33,229 bases of DNA from assembly GCA_018816985.1 (NCBI GenBank), contig JAHIVA010000035.1:1-33229 (forward strand), in the 5' to 3' direction. This DNA comes from Patescibacteria group bacterium. Its GTDB lineage: Bacteria; Patescibacteriota; Minisyncoccia; Phycocordibacterales; UBA9973. The notes under the pieces were generated by a model, which was not told the DNA's origin, made no database searches, and saw only the letters and a program-made list of their open reading frames with translations. A program made the translations under genes and the position numbers. How positions within the stretch are numbered: position 1 is the stretch's first letter; every line of letters starts with the position of its first letter. Of the stretch, positions 17,333 to 26,991 are shown piece by piece.

Positions 17333-18622
17333 CTATTTTAATAATAAAAGATTCAGCTTGGCATTAGCATCTTTGATGGCACCCGCTACCGACAGATTAT
17401 TAGAAAGCACCGCATTGACCATTCCATTAAAAACAGAATCTGTATTTTTAGGTGCTGGGTCAAGCCAGCTTTTCCCATACAAAGCTGAACTATAAAAGAT
17501 GGAAGAGTAAGCGTCATCCGGCACAATTGTTAATAAATCCCGACGAGCTGGAGCTACTCCCGTAGCTACTACCAACTTTGAAGCAAAGTCCCCAGCAGCC
17601 ATTAAACTTGCCGTAATAAAAGCAGCATCAAAATTCTTAGAAAAAGACGAAATAGCCAATCCTGTCACTCGGGCTCCGGTTATTTTTAAATTGGAATTCC
17701 TAATTTGGGGCAAACCGGCAACAAAAAAGTTTTGATTAGGGTTTCTGTTAACCAAAGATTGGAGTTCTCCGGCAAAACCAAAATAAAATGCCAAATCTTC
17801 TCTGGAAAAAGCATCAATGGAGTTTGGTAATGATTTATTCCAAGAATATGTCACATTATTAGGATCCGCAAAGTCAGTATAAAATTTTAAAATTGAAGGA
17901 AGATTAAAACTTCCAATCGATGAATCTAAAGCAGAGACAAGGGTTCCGTTTTTTTCTTGAATAATAGGATTCCCAGCCTGCATAAAAAGAGTAGCCATAA
18001 TATCTTTAGCATGAGTCACGTTAGAGAACTGTCCGAAAGCTATCGCGCTTTTTATAATCTTATTTGCATTGTCTTTTTGGGTGAGTAAAGGCGCAAGATC
18101 AGTCATTTCGTCCCAATAAGTAGGAGGATAAATAACTCCGTTTGCGTCAAGAATACTACGATTATAATACATCATCAATGGGTCAATAGATATTGGAAAA
18201 GCTAAAATACCATTAGCGGTTAAAAAAATTTCCCCGGCAGTAGCAAAATTATTCTTAAAAGAAGCCAAGGGATAACTCTGATACGGAATAGTAAAAATTT
18301 TATCGATATAATGAAAAACTAAATCATTCGGTAAAAAAAATATATCCGGCCCTGTCCCCGAAGCCGCAGCTTCAAGTAAATCTTGGTCAAAAGTATCGGC
18401 AGATTTTTCTTCATAAGTAACGACAATGGTAGGGTTAGCACTATTGAAATCCTTTATTGCGCTAGCCATTAACACATTCGGAATGGTTCCCCACAAAACT
18501 ACTTTACCTAGACTCCCCGTGCTATTTTTACCGAGTGGGATGGCGCCAGAAAAAACCAAAACACCTAAAATGGCTGCAACAACAAATATAATTAAAACAA
18601 TTATTTGAAAATTTCCTTTCAT
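17333..18622 (-). CDS. Family 1-type extracellular solute-binding protein, N-terminally membrane anchored
   Basis: N-terminal TM; VVLWGTIPNVLMASAIKDFNSANPTIVVTYEEKSADTFDQDLLEAAASGTGPDIFFLPNDLV; YNRSILDANGVIYPPTYWDEM. No ABC permease/ATPase gene in the window. Confidence 0.82.
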   Translation of the reverse strand: MKGNFQIIVLIIFVVAAILGVLVFSGAIPLGKNSTGSLGKVVLWGTIPNVLMASAIKDFNSANPTIVVTYEEKSADTFDQDLLEAAASGTGPDIFFLPNDLVFHYIDKIFTIPYQSYPLASFKNNFATAGEIFLTANGILAFPISIDPLMMYYNRSILDANGVIYPPTYWDEMTDLAPLLTQKDNANKIIKSAIAFGQFSNVTHAKDIMATLFMQAGNPIIQEKNGTLVSALDSSIGSFNLPSILKFYTDFADPNNVTYSWNKSLPNSIDAFSREDLAFYFGFAGELQSLVNRNPNQNFFVAGLPQIRNSNLKITGARVTGLAISSFSKNFDAAFITASLMAAGDFASKLVVATGVAPARRDLLTIVPDDAYSSIFYSSALYGKSWLDPAPKNTDSVFNGMVNAVLSNNLSVAGAIKDANAKLNLLLLK

Positions 18623-19167
18623 TGCTTTGTTAATATCATACCATAATGATGCTCCCCTGCGTCAATTTCTCTATCCATTACAAAATCTTTCTTTTGAAAC
18701 ATTTCCAGGGCTTTATCTTTAGAAATAACATTCGTTTCATTCATAAGAGACGATTCGGACCAATCAATTAATAAAACTTTGCCTTTGGGTTTTAAAATTC
18801 TTTTTATCTCTTCAATAAATTTTTCTTTATCTTCTACTTGAAAGAGTACATTGGAAGCAATAACCGCATCCGCCACTACATCTCCTATCCTAGTTCCTCC
18901 GAGCTTTTCTACATTTCCTAAAATAATCTCAACATTGCCCAAATGAGCTTCCTTCGCTCTATTTTTGATGGTGTCTAAAAAATCTTTTTGTAATTCAATA
19001 GCATATACTTTTCCTTTAGGCACCAACGCCCCAGCTGCAATAGCATAATAGCCTGTCCCCGCACCCAAATCCGCCACAATACTATCTTCCTTTAATCCAA
19101 AAGCTTTTAAATTTTTTACTGGATCAGTGAACATCCGTATATTATAGTATATAAAAAACTTATCCAC
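18619..19167 (-). CDS. Class I SAM-dependent methyltransferase
   Basis: VADLGAGTGYYAIAAGALVPKGKVYAIELQKDFLDTIK...NVEIILGNVEKLGG; 4-nt overlap with the following gene. Confidence 0.88.
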   Translation of the reverse strand: MDKFFIYYNIRMFTDPVKNLKAFGLKEDSIVADLGAGTGYYAIAAGALVPKGKVYAIELQKDFLDTIKNRAKEAHLGNVEIILGNVEKLGGTRIGDVVADAVIASNVLFQVEDKEKFIEEIKRILKPKGKVLLIDWSESSLMNETNVISKDKALEMFQKKDFVMDREIDAGEHHYGMILTKQ

Positions 19168-19182
19168 TAGCGGTTATTGTCA

Positions 19183-19209
19183 AATTGTCAAAGGTGCCCT
19201 TTGACAATT
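19183..19209. repeat. Left palindrome flanking the RAYT gene
   Basis: AATTGTCAAAGG-TGC-CCTTTGACAATT (12-bp arms). Confidence 0.92.
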
Positions 19210-19220
19210 ATAATAAAAGA

Positions 19221-19847
19221 ATGAAAAATAGAGATTTAAAAAATTTTGTTCCGGAAACTATTTTCCACATATATAATAGAGGCAATAATAAAGAAAAGAT
19301 ATTTTTTGATGATCAAGACTATAGAGCTTTTCTTTTTCGACTTGGATTATGTTTTGGATTTACTGAAGAAGAATTAAATAAGGAAAAGCTTATAGCTATA
19401 CCCTACTCTAGAATAAGAATTACTTCAATAAATAAAAATAATTTCAAGTTACATGCTTTTTGTCTAATGCCTAATCATTTTCATTTAATGATCGAACAAA
19501 TTGGGAATATTCCAATTTCAAATTTAATGTTAAAAACTTGCACAAGTTACGCAAAATATATTAACAAAAAATACAAAAGAATTGGACACATTTTTCAAGA
19601 CCAATTTAAGGCTGTATTAATAGAAGATAATCCTCAACTCATGTGGACATCAGCTTACATACACATGAATGCAGTAAAAAACAAAATCGTAAAACATCCA
19701 TCAGAATATATGTGGAGTAGTTATAATGATTATGCAAAAGAAAGAAATTTACTAATAGTGAATAAAGAATTATTAATATCTACCTTTGGCGACATAGAAA
19801 ATTTCATAAAACAAACACTAATCTACTATGTCAAAGGTGCCCTTTGA
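19221..19847 (+). mobile_element. REP-associated tyrosine transposase (RAYT; IS200-like Y1/HUH family) gene
   Basis: PETIFHIYNRGNNKEKIFFDDQDYRAFLFRL; HUH motif in HAFCLMPNHFHLMIEQ; candidate catalytic Tyr in SYAKYINKKYKRIGHIFQDQFKAVLIED; AYIHMNAVKNKIVKHPSEYMWSSYNDY. ATG at 19221 (the ORF track TTG start at 19185 lies in the palindrome). Confidence 0.9.
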
Positions 19848-19849
19848 CA
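19829..19849. repeat. Right palindrome flanking the RAYT gene, overlapping its stop codon
   Basis: TGTCAAAGG-TGC-CCTTTGACA; the 23-bp string TGTCAAAGGTGCCCTTTGACAAT occurs at both 19186-19208 and 19829-19851. Confidence 0.93.
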
Positions 19850-19876
19850 ATCTTTGATATTTCATTTTTAACATTA

Positions 19877-20206
19877 CTACACTCCTTCTCTTTTTATATA
19901 AATAAAATCCAAAAGAAAATCCATAATTAAACCAATACCTAAAAACATTAATGGGCGATAAAAAAGCATTAATACTGCAAAAAAAGTTATTATTTTCCAG
20001 TTTTTATGAATAAAGTGAGTCTTAAATGGATTTCTTTTTGGGTGATAAATCGGACGAGAAAATAAATGATCTAAGTCAATTAAATTTGAACCCAACATAA
20101 GCACTAGGTCTATATAATTTGGATTAATGTTTTGAACATGCATCAAGGCATAAAATACGATTAAATTTGATGCAACATGTGTGGGTGTAATCATTTCTAG
20201 ATACAA
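19877..20206 (-). CDS. Small membrane protein, DUF6122-like
   Basis: [19 protein letters not shown]..., [32 protein letters not shown]: conserved His/Asp pattern of small YdjM/DUF6122-like membrane proteins (from memory). Confidence 0.55.
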   Translation of the reverse strand: MYLEMITPTHVASNLIVFYALMHVQNINPNYIDLVLMLGSNLIDLDHLFSRPIYHPKRNPFKTHFIHKNWKIITFFAVLMLFYRPLMFLGIGLIMDFLLDFIYIKREGV

Positions 20207-22659
20207 GCCAGCGAGGCAATACCATCTCCGGAACGCAGGCGCATAATCGTCACCCCTTGAGTCTGACGGCCGAGAGAAGAGATATCTTTTAAAGCTGTCC
20301 TAATAACCTGTCCTTTTTTAGACATAGCAATTAACTCCATTTCCTCTCCGGTTAAAACTTTTGCTACAATAAGCTTTCCAGTTTTTGAAGTCACTTTAGC
20401 TGTTTTTACACCAGAACCACCACGCTTCTGAACTTTGTATTCTTTTAAGTTGGTCTTCTTACCGAAGCCATTAGCACTCATAGTTAGAAATGCACCTTTT
20501 TCTGTACTTTTTTTCACAACATCAACGCCAATAGCTTCATCAGTTTTTTTCAATTTAATACCACAAACTCCTCCAGCTGTTCTTCCCATTTCACGCACGT
20601 CGGATTCTTTAAACCTAATAGATTGACCATCCATTGTCGCAATCATAACTTCATCTCCTTTTTCTGTAGAAAGTGCAGAAATAAGCTGGTCGTTTTTATC
20701 TAAACGAATAGCGATAATACCACTTCGACGCACATCTTTAAAACTTTCAGAAGACATTTTCTTGGCAGTACCAGCTCTAGTTACCAACATTAGTGAAGAT
20801 GGAGATTTTGCTAGATCTTTTGGTAAAGCTAGAATAGAAGTCACTTTTTCCTCTCCCGAAAGAGCTAAAAAGTTCATAATGGATTTACCGCGAGTGGCTC
20901 GTCGGCCTTCAGGAATCTCATACATTTTCATTTGATAAACCTTTCCTAAATTTGTAAAGAAGAGCAAATTGCTATGAGTCGAGCCGGAAACAAGCATAGT
21001 CACAAAATCCTCTTCTTTTGTTTCTAAATCAACTACTCCTACTCCTCCCCTTTTTTGAGCATGATATTCAGAAGGGTCGGTACATTTAACGTAACCACCC
21101 GCCGTGAGCACGAGCATTGTTTCTTTTTCTGGAACTAAATCCTCATCAGAAATCTCTTTGACTCCTCCTTTTACTATTTTTGTCCTTCGCTCGTCGGCAT
21201 ATTTCTCGCGAATTTCTTTTAATTCATCAGCGATCGTCTTGAGAATTTTTTTAGGACTAGCTAATAAATCTTTCATAGTCGCAATAAATTTCTGTTTTTC
21301 CAGAAGCTCATCTTCTACCGCCTTACGCTCCAATCCAGCCAATTTGGATAATTTCATTTCTAAAATAGCAGCCGCTTGCAAATCTGAAAACTTAAATTCT
21401 TTCATTAAATTTAGTTTAGCAATTTGAGAATTTTTGGAAGCGCGAATAACAGTAATCACACGGTCTATCTTATCTAGCGCTTTTTTCAAGCCAAGTAAAA
21501 TATGTTCGCGTTCCTGCGCTTTTCTTAAATCATACGCACTTCGTCTTTTCACCACTTCTTTCCGGTGTTCAATAAAAAGATCTAAAATTGATTTAAGCGA
21601 TAAGGTTTGAGGAACACCATCAACCAAAGCCACCATATTAAAATTAAAATTTGATTCAAGTTGGGTATTTTTATAAATATAATTTAAAACTTTTTCCGGA
21701 TGAGCGCTCGGTTTCAGGTCTATGACAATTCTAATATCTTTTGTGGATTCATCGCGTAGCCCTTTGATACCTTCCAGTTTTTTTTCTTGAACCAATTCAG
21801 CTATCGACACAATTAAATTTGCTTTATTAACCCGAAACGGAATAGATGTGACGATAATAGAAAAGTTGCCGTCCTTTTGTTCCACTATCTCTGCCTCACC
21901 CCGACAAACAACTCCACCTCTTCCTGAACCATAAGCGTGCAATATGTCTTTATGTCCATAAGCAATCCCGCCAGTAGGAAAATCGGGTCCTTTAATAAAC
22001 TGCATTAAATCTTCCGTAGTAGCATCATTATTTTCAATTAAATAATTTGTCGCATCTAATACTTCCGCCAAATTGTGTGAAGGAATATTTGTTGCCATAC
22101 CAACAGCAATACCTAACGTACCATTCAGTAGAAGTGCCGGCACTGCCGTGGGAAAGACTATTGGCTCCTGCCGAGTCTGGTCATAATTCGGGCGAAAATC
22201 TACTGTTTCTTTTTCCAAATCCCGCAAAAGTTCTCCCGCAATTTTAGACATTTTTGCTTCGGTATAACGCATCGCTGCGGCATTGTCTCCATCAATGGAA
22301 CCAAAATTTCCTTGACCTAAAACAAGTGGATAACGATAAGAAAATTCCTGGGCCATCCCAACCATAGAATCATAAACAGCCGTATCTCCATGAGGGTGGT
22401 ATTTTCCAAGCACATCTCCAACAATAGCTGCAGATTTTCGAAAACGGGCAGAAGAAGTAAGCCCCATTTCATTCATTCCGAACAAAATTCGGCGGTGCAC
22501 AGGTTTTAACCCATCCCGAACATCTGGCAGAGCACGAGCCGTGATAACAGTCATAGCATAAGCGATATAGGATTCTTTCATTTCTGCCACAATATCAACA
22601 GGCAAAATCAAATCTGCCGGTATTTCTTCTTTTGATTCAGTTGAAGGCTTTTTTGCCAT
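20197..22659 (-). CDS. gyrA: DNA gyrase subunit A
   Basis: [76 protein letters not shown] (GyrA-box-like), six C-terminal blades. Confidence 0.95.
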   Translation of the reverse strand: MAKKPSTESKEEIPADLILPVDIVAEMKESYIAYAMTVITARALPDVRDGLKPVHRRILFGMNEMGLTSSARFRKSAAIVGDVLGKYHPHGDTAVYDSMVGMAQEFSYRYPLVLGQGNFGSIDGDNAAAMRYTEAKMSKIAGELLRDLEKETVDFRPNYDQTRQEPIVFPTAVPALLLNGTLGIAVGMATNIPSHNLAEVLDATNYLIENNDATTEDLMQFIKGPDFPTGGIAYGHKDILHAYGSGRGGVVCRGEAEIVEQKDGNFSIIVTSIPFRVNKANLIVSIAELVQEKKLEGIKGLRDESTKDIRIVIDLKPSAHPEKVLNYIYKNTQLESNFNFNMVALVDGVPQTLSLKSILDLFIEHRKEVVKRRSAYDLRKAQEREHILLGLKKALDKIDRVITVIRASKNSQIAKLNLMKEFKFSDLQAAAILEMKLSKLAGLERKAVEDELLEKQKFIATMKDLLASPKKILKTIADELKEIREKYADERRTKIVKGGVKEISDEDLVPEKETMLVLTAGGYVKCTDPSEYHAQKRGGVGVVDLETKEEDFVTMLVSGSTHSNLLFFTNLGKVYQMKMYEIPEGRRATRGKSIMNFLALSGEEKVTSILALPKDLAKSPSSLMLVTRAGTAKKMSSESFKDVRRSGIIAIRLDKNDQLISALSTEKGDEVMIATMDGQSIRFKESDVREMGRTAGGVCGIKLKKTDEAIGVDVVKKSTEKGAFLTMSANGFGKKTNLKEYKVQKRGGSGVKTAKVTSKTGKLIVAKVLTGEEMELIAMSKKGQVIRTALKDISSLGRQTQGVTIMRLRSGDGIASLACI

Positions 22660-22663
22660 AAAA

Positions 22664-22888
22664 TTATTTAAGATTATTAAACCCGTTAGTTATACTATCT
22701 TTTAAAATGGAAAGTGGTTGTAAATCTTGGCTTATCTTTGCCTGAGTATCCGTATTTGTAAAATTTTTTCCCAAAGAGTAAATCCACAGAAAAAATAAAA
22801 TAATTGCAAAAAATAAAATAAAAGTATGTAAAATATGCCTTTTCACTTCTTCTGGTTGTTGTCTAATATTGTGAATTATTTTTTTCAT
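22664..22888 (-). CDS. Small single-TM protein, unknown
   Basis: 74 aa; [25 protein letters not shown] helix; located 4 nt upstream of gyrA. Confidence 0.55.
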   Translation of the reverse strand: MKKIIHNIRQQPEEVKRHILHTFILFFAIILFFLWIYSLGKNFTNTDTQAKISQDLQPLSILKDSITNGFNNLK

Positions 22889-22901
22889 AACTTTATATTG
22901 A

Positions 22902-23537
22902 CTAAACTGCTTGCAAAATAACTACTTCTCCTTCTTTATTTTCTAAATCTTTTCTCTTCAGAGTTAACTTATCCATCACTTGCGCTTTTTCTTCTCCTAA
23001 TTCCTTTAAAAATACCTTAAGTGAAGTCTCATCGTAATCCATTGGTATTATTAATTTAGATTCAAGGGATGATGCAAATTTTGCAGCCGTCTTTGCATCT
23101 AACATATCTTTTCCTCCAATTGGAATAAAAATAATATCAGGACTATTAATAGCTTCATGAGATTCTTTAGAAAGCTCCAAGTCTGACAATGCGCCTAGAA
23201 AAGCAACATTGATACCATCTAAAGAAAATAAATAAACTGTATTAATATATTTTTTACCACCAATAAGAGCATTTGAAAACACACCCTTAATAAAAATTTC
23301 TTTTATTTCATAATCTCCAGGCCCATTGATGATGAAAGGTGCTCGCTCACCATGAGATAGCTGTTCTACCCCGCTATAATCAGGATGATTGGTGGTCACA
23401 AAAGCGACATCTGCGCCAAAATGGGAAGAAATGCCGGTTTTAGAGCTTTTGCTGACAGGATTAAAGGCTAAGACCATCTCCCCTTGCCCAATCTTAAAAA
23501 ACTGTTTGCCAAAATATGTGATTATCATTAATTGCAT
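22902..23537 (-). CDS. Metallo-beta-lactamase-fold hydrolase-like protein (UlaG-type)
   Basis: ITYFGKQFFKIGQGEMVLAFNPVSKSSKTGISSHFGADVAFVTTNHPDYSGVEQL...INGPGDYEIKEIFIKGV. Confidence 0.75.
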   Translation of the reverse strand: MQLMIITYFGKQFFKIGQGEMVLAFNPVSKSSKTGISSHFGADVAFVTTNHPDYSGVEQLSHGERAPFIINGPGDYEIKEIFIKGVFSNALIGGKKYINTVYLFSLDGINVAFLGALSDLELSKESHEAINSPDIIFIPIGGKDMLDAKTAAKFASSLESKLIIPMDYDETSLKVFLKELGEEKAQVMDKLTLKRKDLENKEGEVVILQAV

Positions 23538-23658
23538 TATAACAAATTTTTTGTTAAAGTAAAAGTATTAAAAGCAGGATTAGGGTAACCCTATTGAGTG
23601 TAAGCAACCTCCTTAGAACCTAAACCTTATATCCGCTTTAGAGCGGATGTTTTAATTT

Positions 23659-24744
23659 ATGATAAAAAAAGACGAAGTATTAATCGAAGAAAATACAGTT
23701 TTAAGTTCTATCGTCGACCGTAGCGCCATTAGACCAGAAATTGATTCTCTAATAGAGGGTCGGGTAATATTAATAGAAAAATCTTCCGTTTACGTAGATT
23801 TAGCGCCCTTTGGTACCGGAATTATTTATGGCCGTGAGTTTATTAATGCCAAAGATGTTATCAATAAAATTAGTCTTGGCGACATTGTTAAGGCAAAAAT
23901 TGTCGAAGTAGAAAATGAAGATGGTTACGTAGAACTTTCCTTAAAAGAAGCAAAGCAAGCTCTTTCTTGGAGTGAAGCAGAAAAAGTAATTAAGGCAAAA
24001 ACAATTTTGAATTTAGAAGTAAAAGATGCTAATAAAGGAGGTCTTATTTTAGAATGGCAAGGTATTGCCGGGTTTCTTCCCGCCTCACAGCTTAAAGCTG
24101 ATCATTATCCTAGAGTCCTTGATTCAGATAAAGACAAAATATTGAAAGAATTAAAAAAGCTTATCGGGGAACACATTTCAGTAATGATTATTTCCACCCT
24201 TCCAAAAGAAGGAAAATTAATATTTTCTGAAAAAGATAATAACCCTGAAGAGAAAAAGGAGATTTTAAGCAAATACAATATTGGCGATGATTTAAATTGC
24301 ACCGTAGCTGGAATAGTTGATTTCGGCGTATTTCTAAAATTAGAGGACGGACTGGAAGGACTAGTGCATATTTCAGAACTTGATTGGGGGTTAGTGGAAG
24401 ATCCTCGTAACATTTTTAAAATCGGTGACAAGGTAAAAGCTAAGGTAATTGAAATAAAAGATGGCAAAATATCTCTTTCTATCAAAGCATTGAAGGAAAA
24501 TCCTTGGAAAGAATTTGAAGGAAAATTGAAAAAAGGAGACATCATTAAAGGTGTAGTTATCAAATACAATAAACACGGCGCGCTTATTTCTATTAAAGAA
24601 GGCGTCGCTGGATTAGTTCACAATTCAACCTTCTCTTCCGAAATAAAACTACGCGAAACATTAGAACTAGGAAAAAATTACAATTTCCAAATTACTTTAT
24701 TTGAGCCAAAGGAACAAAAAATGACTTTGATACATTTGGAATAA
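23659..24744 (+). CDS. rpsA: 30S ribosomal protein S1 (four S1 repeats)
   Basis: Repeated S1/OB motifs: EGRVILIEKSSVYVDLAPFGTGIIYGREF, GVFLKLEDGLEGLVHISELDWG, GDIIKGVVIKYNKHGALISIKEGVAGLVHNS. Confidence 0.92.
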   Translation: MIKKDEVLIEENTVLSSIVDRSAIRPEIDSLIEGRVILIEKSSVYVDLAPFGTGIIYGREFINAKDVINKISLGDIVKAKIVEVENEDGYVELSLKEAKQALSWSEAEKVIKAKTILNLEVKDANKGGLILEWQGIAGFLPASQLKADHYPRVLDSDKDKILKELKKLIGEHISVMIISTLPKEGKLIFSEKDNNPEEKKEILSKYNIGDDLNCTVAGIVDFGVFLKLEDGLEGLVHISELDWGLVEDPRNIFKIGDKVKAKVIEIKDGKISLSIKALKENPWKEFEGKLKKGDIIKGVVIKYNKHGALISIKEGVAGLVHNSTFSSEIKLRETLELGKNYNFQITLFEPKEQKMTLIHLE

Positions 24745-24759
24745 AAAAAACAATTCTAC

Positions 24760-24788
24760 AAAAAATCCCGCCAGAAACGGGATTTTTT
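24760..24788 (+). terminator. Rho-independent terminator of rpsA
   Basis: AAAAAATCCCG-ccagaaa-CGGGATTTTTT (11-bp stem). Confidence 0.88.
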
Positions 24789-24792
24789 GCGT

Positions 24793-24819
24793 AATGAAGA
24801 ACGCCAGGCGTTCTTCATT
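24793..24819. repeat. 27-bp perfect palindrome between convergent genes
   Basis: AATGAAGAACGCC-a-GGCGTTCTTCATT (13-bp arms, single central base). Confidence 0.92.
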
Positions 24820-25455
24820 TTATGTAGTTAAATTAGGAATTACTATTTCATCCGCTTCTCCAATAGCATTCATAATAGACATCACCTGTTGTGCATAACG
24901 AGGCACCACAGAAGGAGGATTATAAGCCTGCAAAATTTGTTTCAGAGTTTTATTATCATAATGATGAGCAGTGTTTGGGTTGTTCCCGCCTAAATTTTTA
25001 GCCACCACTTCAATGGCTTCTTCGTTTGATTTAAAACTAATTTTGCAAGAACCCCAACCGAAAGCATTGTTAGAAACTTTTTTACAATCAAACTTTCCAC
25101 CAGTCGATTCACGAATAGCTATTGCCGGCAATAAACGCCAATCAAGATTATTTTTTTCGGCTTCTTCAACCATTTTTGCGCCAGTACCTTCTAAGGGCAT
25201 ATCACGCTCTTTAAAATAAGCATCAATAAATTCAGCTTTTTGGACTTTAGCCTTCAAAATTTCAACTTCGGGATCCACTGCTTGATTAATAGCGAGCATT
25301 CCAAAGGAGGTTATATTTATTTGTTTAGCTAATACATTCTGAGAAATCCCAGAATTAATACCTGTATTATAAGCATTCCCAAAAGGGAGAGTCATAGTCA
25401 TAACAGGTAAAAATATCAGAGACTGGACAAAACGTATTAGGTTTTTATTTTTCAT
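24820..25455 (-). CDS. Secreted lysozyme/glucosaminidase-like protein (start re-assigned to MKNKNLIRF)
   Basis: Signal-like N-terminus; LDWRLLPAIAIRESTGGKFDCKKVSNNAFGWGSCKISFKSNEEAIEVVAKNLGG...NPPSVVPRYAQQVMSIM: lysozyme-superfamily pattern. Confidence 0.65.
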   Translation of the reverse strand: MKNKNLIRFVQSLIFLPVMTMTLPFGNAYNTGINSGISQNVLAKQINITSFGMLAINQAVDPEVEILKAKVQKAEFIDAYFKERDMPLEGTGAKMVEEAEKNNLDWRLLPAIAIRESTGGKFDCKKVSNNAFGWGSCKISFKSNEEAIEVVAKNLGGNNPNTAHHYDNKTLKQILQAYNPPSVVPRYAQQVMSIMNAIGEADEIVIPNLTT

Positions 25456-25757
25456 ATTTGGGCGGTATGTGCTCCGCCAACGTCGCATCTGTTAAGTCAG
25501 CCAGTTTGGCTAAAAACTAAAAAACCCTTGTACTATAAGCCTTACGCGTATACTACAAAGGTACTCTAATATGATAGCATATTCTGTTTCAAAAGTCAAT
25601 AGTTAGACAATAAATTTTTAATATGTCAAATTAAAAAAACCTTGTAAAATAAGAGTATTTTTTAATATACCCTTTAACAAATAAGGCTTAAAATATAACA
25701 ATAAAAGACTTTTTTTATATATTTGCAAAGACAATCAAAATAAAGTAGCATAAGACT

Positions 25758-26984
25758 ATGAATTTAGACCTAAAAACAGAAATAACCCAAATAATTAAAG
25801 TCTTAAAAAACTCTAAAAAAAATAATCTGGCTAGGCAAATTGAGGGAAACTGGGATAAAACCTGTTTACAATACTCCAAAAATTTGAATTCCTATAAAAC
25901 TGCGCATAAACTTGAGCCTATTTTTGAACAAGCCCTAGCTTTAGAATTTAAAAGACTCGGCCACTTAGCGGTAAGAATAAAAGAAATAATAAAATATTTA
26001 AAGGATCATAGAGTTATTCAAACTACCCCACACCTATCCCCCGCAGGCAAACCACGCTTTTTTTTTGTAAACTGGCTGGCTTCCTTGGCACTTGAAAAAA
26101 AAGATTATTTTAACGTAGCTATGTTTTCCGGTGTTCCATTTTCTAATAAAACCCGCCCTGGCAGACTGTGTTCTAAAAATGGAGATATAAATTTAATTCC
26201 CAGCAATATGCAAGATGCCTTGGTCTACCGAAGTAAAATTACGGAAAAAACAGTCTCTGAGCTAGAAAAATTGCCACCGGAACTAAAAGAATTATTTCCG
26301 GAAGCAAAACTAGGCGACTCATACACAAAATGGGCACTTAAATCATCAGAAAAAATAGAAAGCAAATTTTTAAAAGGCAAGCCTGTTTTTTTTGATTTCA
26401 ATGAGGTAATCACCAATTACCTTTTGCTCACCTTGAAAGAAAAAGATCATCCAATTTATAAAATTTTATTTACCAAAGAAAACAGGAAAAAAATGAGCTC
26501 TTTGTTTGCTAACGAGATATTTTTCTATAATTCTGTAAAAAAAGGAAAATACGAAGTGATGGAGGGTTTTAGCTTAAAAGGTGAATATTTAGAAAGTCCG
26601 TCCAAAAAAATTCTCTTAACCCCCGACAACCTTAAAAAAGAAATAGCGAATGGTTTGTGCGCCGGCTTACCGTTGAGTTTTCTAATAATTACTTTTCTGA
26701 ATCATTTCAAGTGTTTTGGTTCTTTCGCCCAGACAGAATATTTGCCGATGTATAAAAAAGATTTTGAAAAAATACCTTGCCTTAAAAAATACAATATAAA
26801 AAATGCTCCGACCGATAATCTTACTACCACTGGCGGTTTTCCTTCTTCTCCCAATTTACACCCGCTCGATCTATACCTCGGTGAAAAATTAAAAATAAAA
26901 AAAGAAATGCTTTTTGGTGAAGTTATTATAACTATCAAAGATGTTCTTTTACATCAAAACTATTCTACAAATATGACAAAATAA
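25758..26984 (+). CDS. Unknown 408-aa protein
   Basis: Long ORF with normal codon structure; no recognised motif; 7 nt upstream of an Mpl-like ligase gene. Confidence 0.6.
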   Translation: MNLDLKTEITQIIKVLKNSKKNNLARQIEGNWDKTCLQYSKNLNSYKTAHKLEPIFEQALALEFKRLGHLAVRIKEIIKYLKDHRVIQTTPHLSPAGKPRFFFVNWLASLALEKKDYFNVAMFSGVPFSNKTRPGRLCSKNGDINLIPSNMQDALVYRSKITEKTVSELEKLPPELKELFPEAKLGDSYTKWALKSSEKIESKFLKGKPVFFDFNEVITNYLLLTLKEKDHPIYKILFTKENRKKMSSLFANEIFFYNSVKKGKYEVMEGFSLKGEYLESPSKKILLTPDNLKKEIANGLCAGLPLSFLIITFLNHFKCFGSFAQTEYLPMYKKDFEKIPCLKKYNIKNAPTDNLTTTGGFPSSPNLHPLDLYLGEKLKIKKEMLFGEVIITIKDVLLHQNYSTNMTK

Positions 26985-26991
26985 TCTTATT

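Noticed and set aside
19183-19851. Classical DDE IS element with terminal inverted repeats
   Set aside because: The flanking repeats are identical palindromes and the protein has the HUH/Y1 RAYT pattern, not a DDE transposase.
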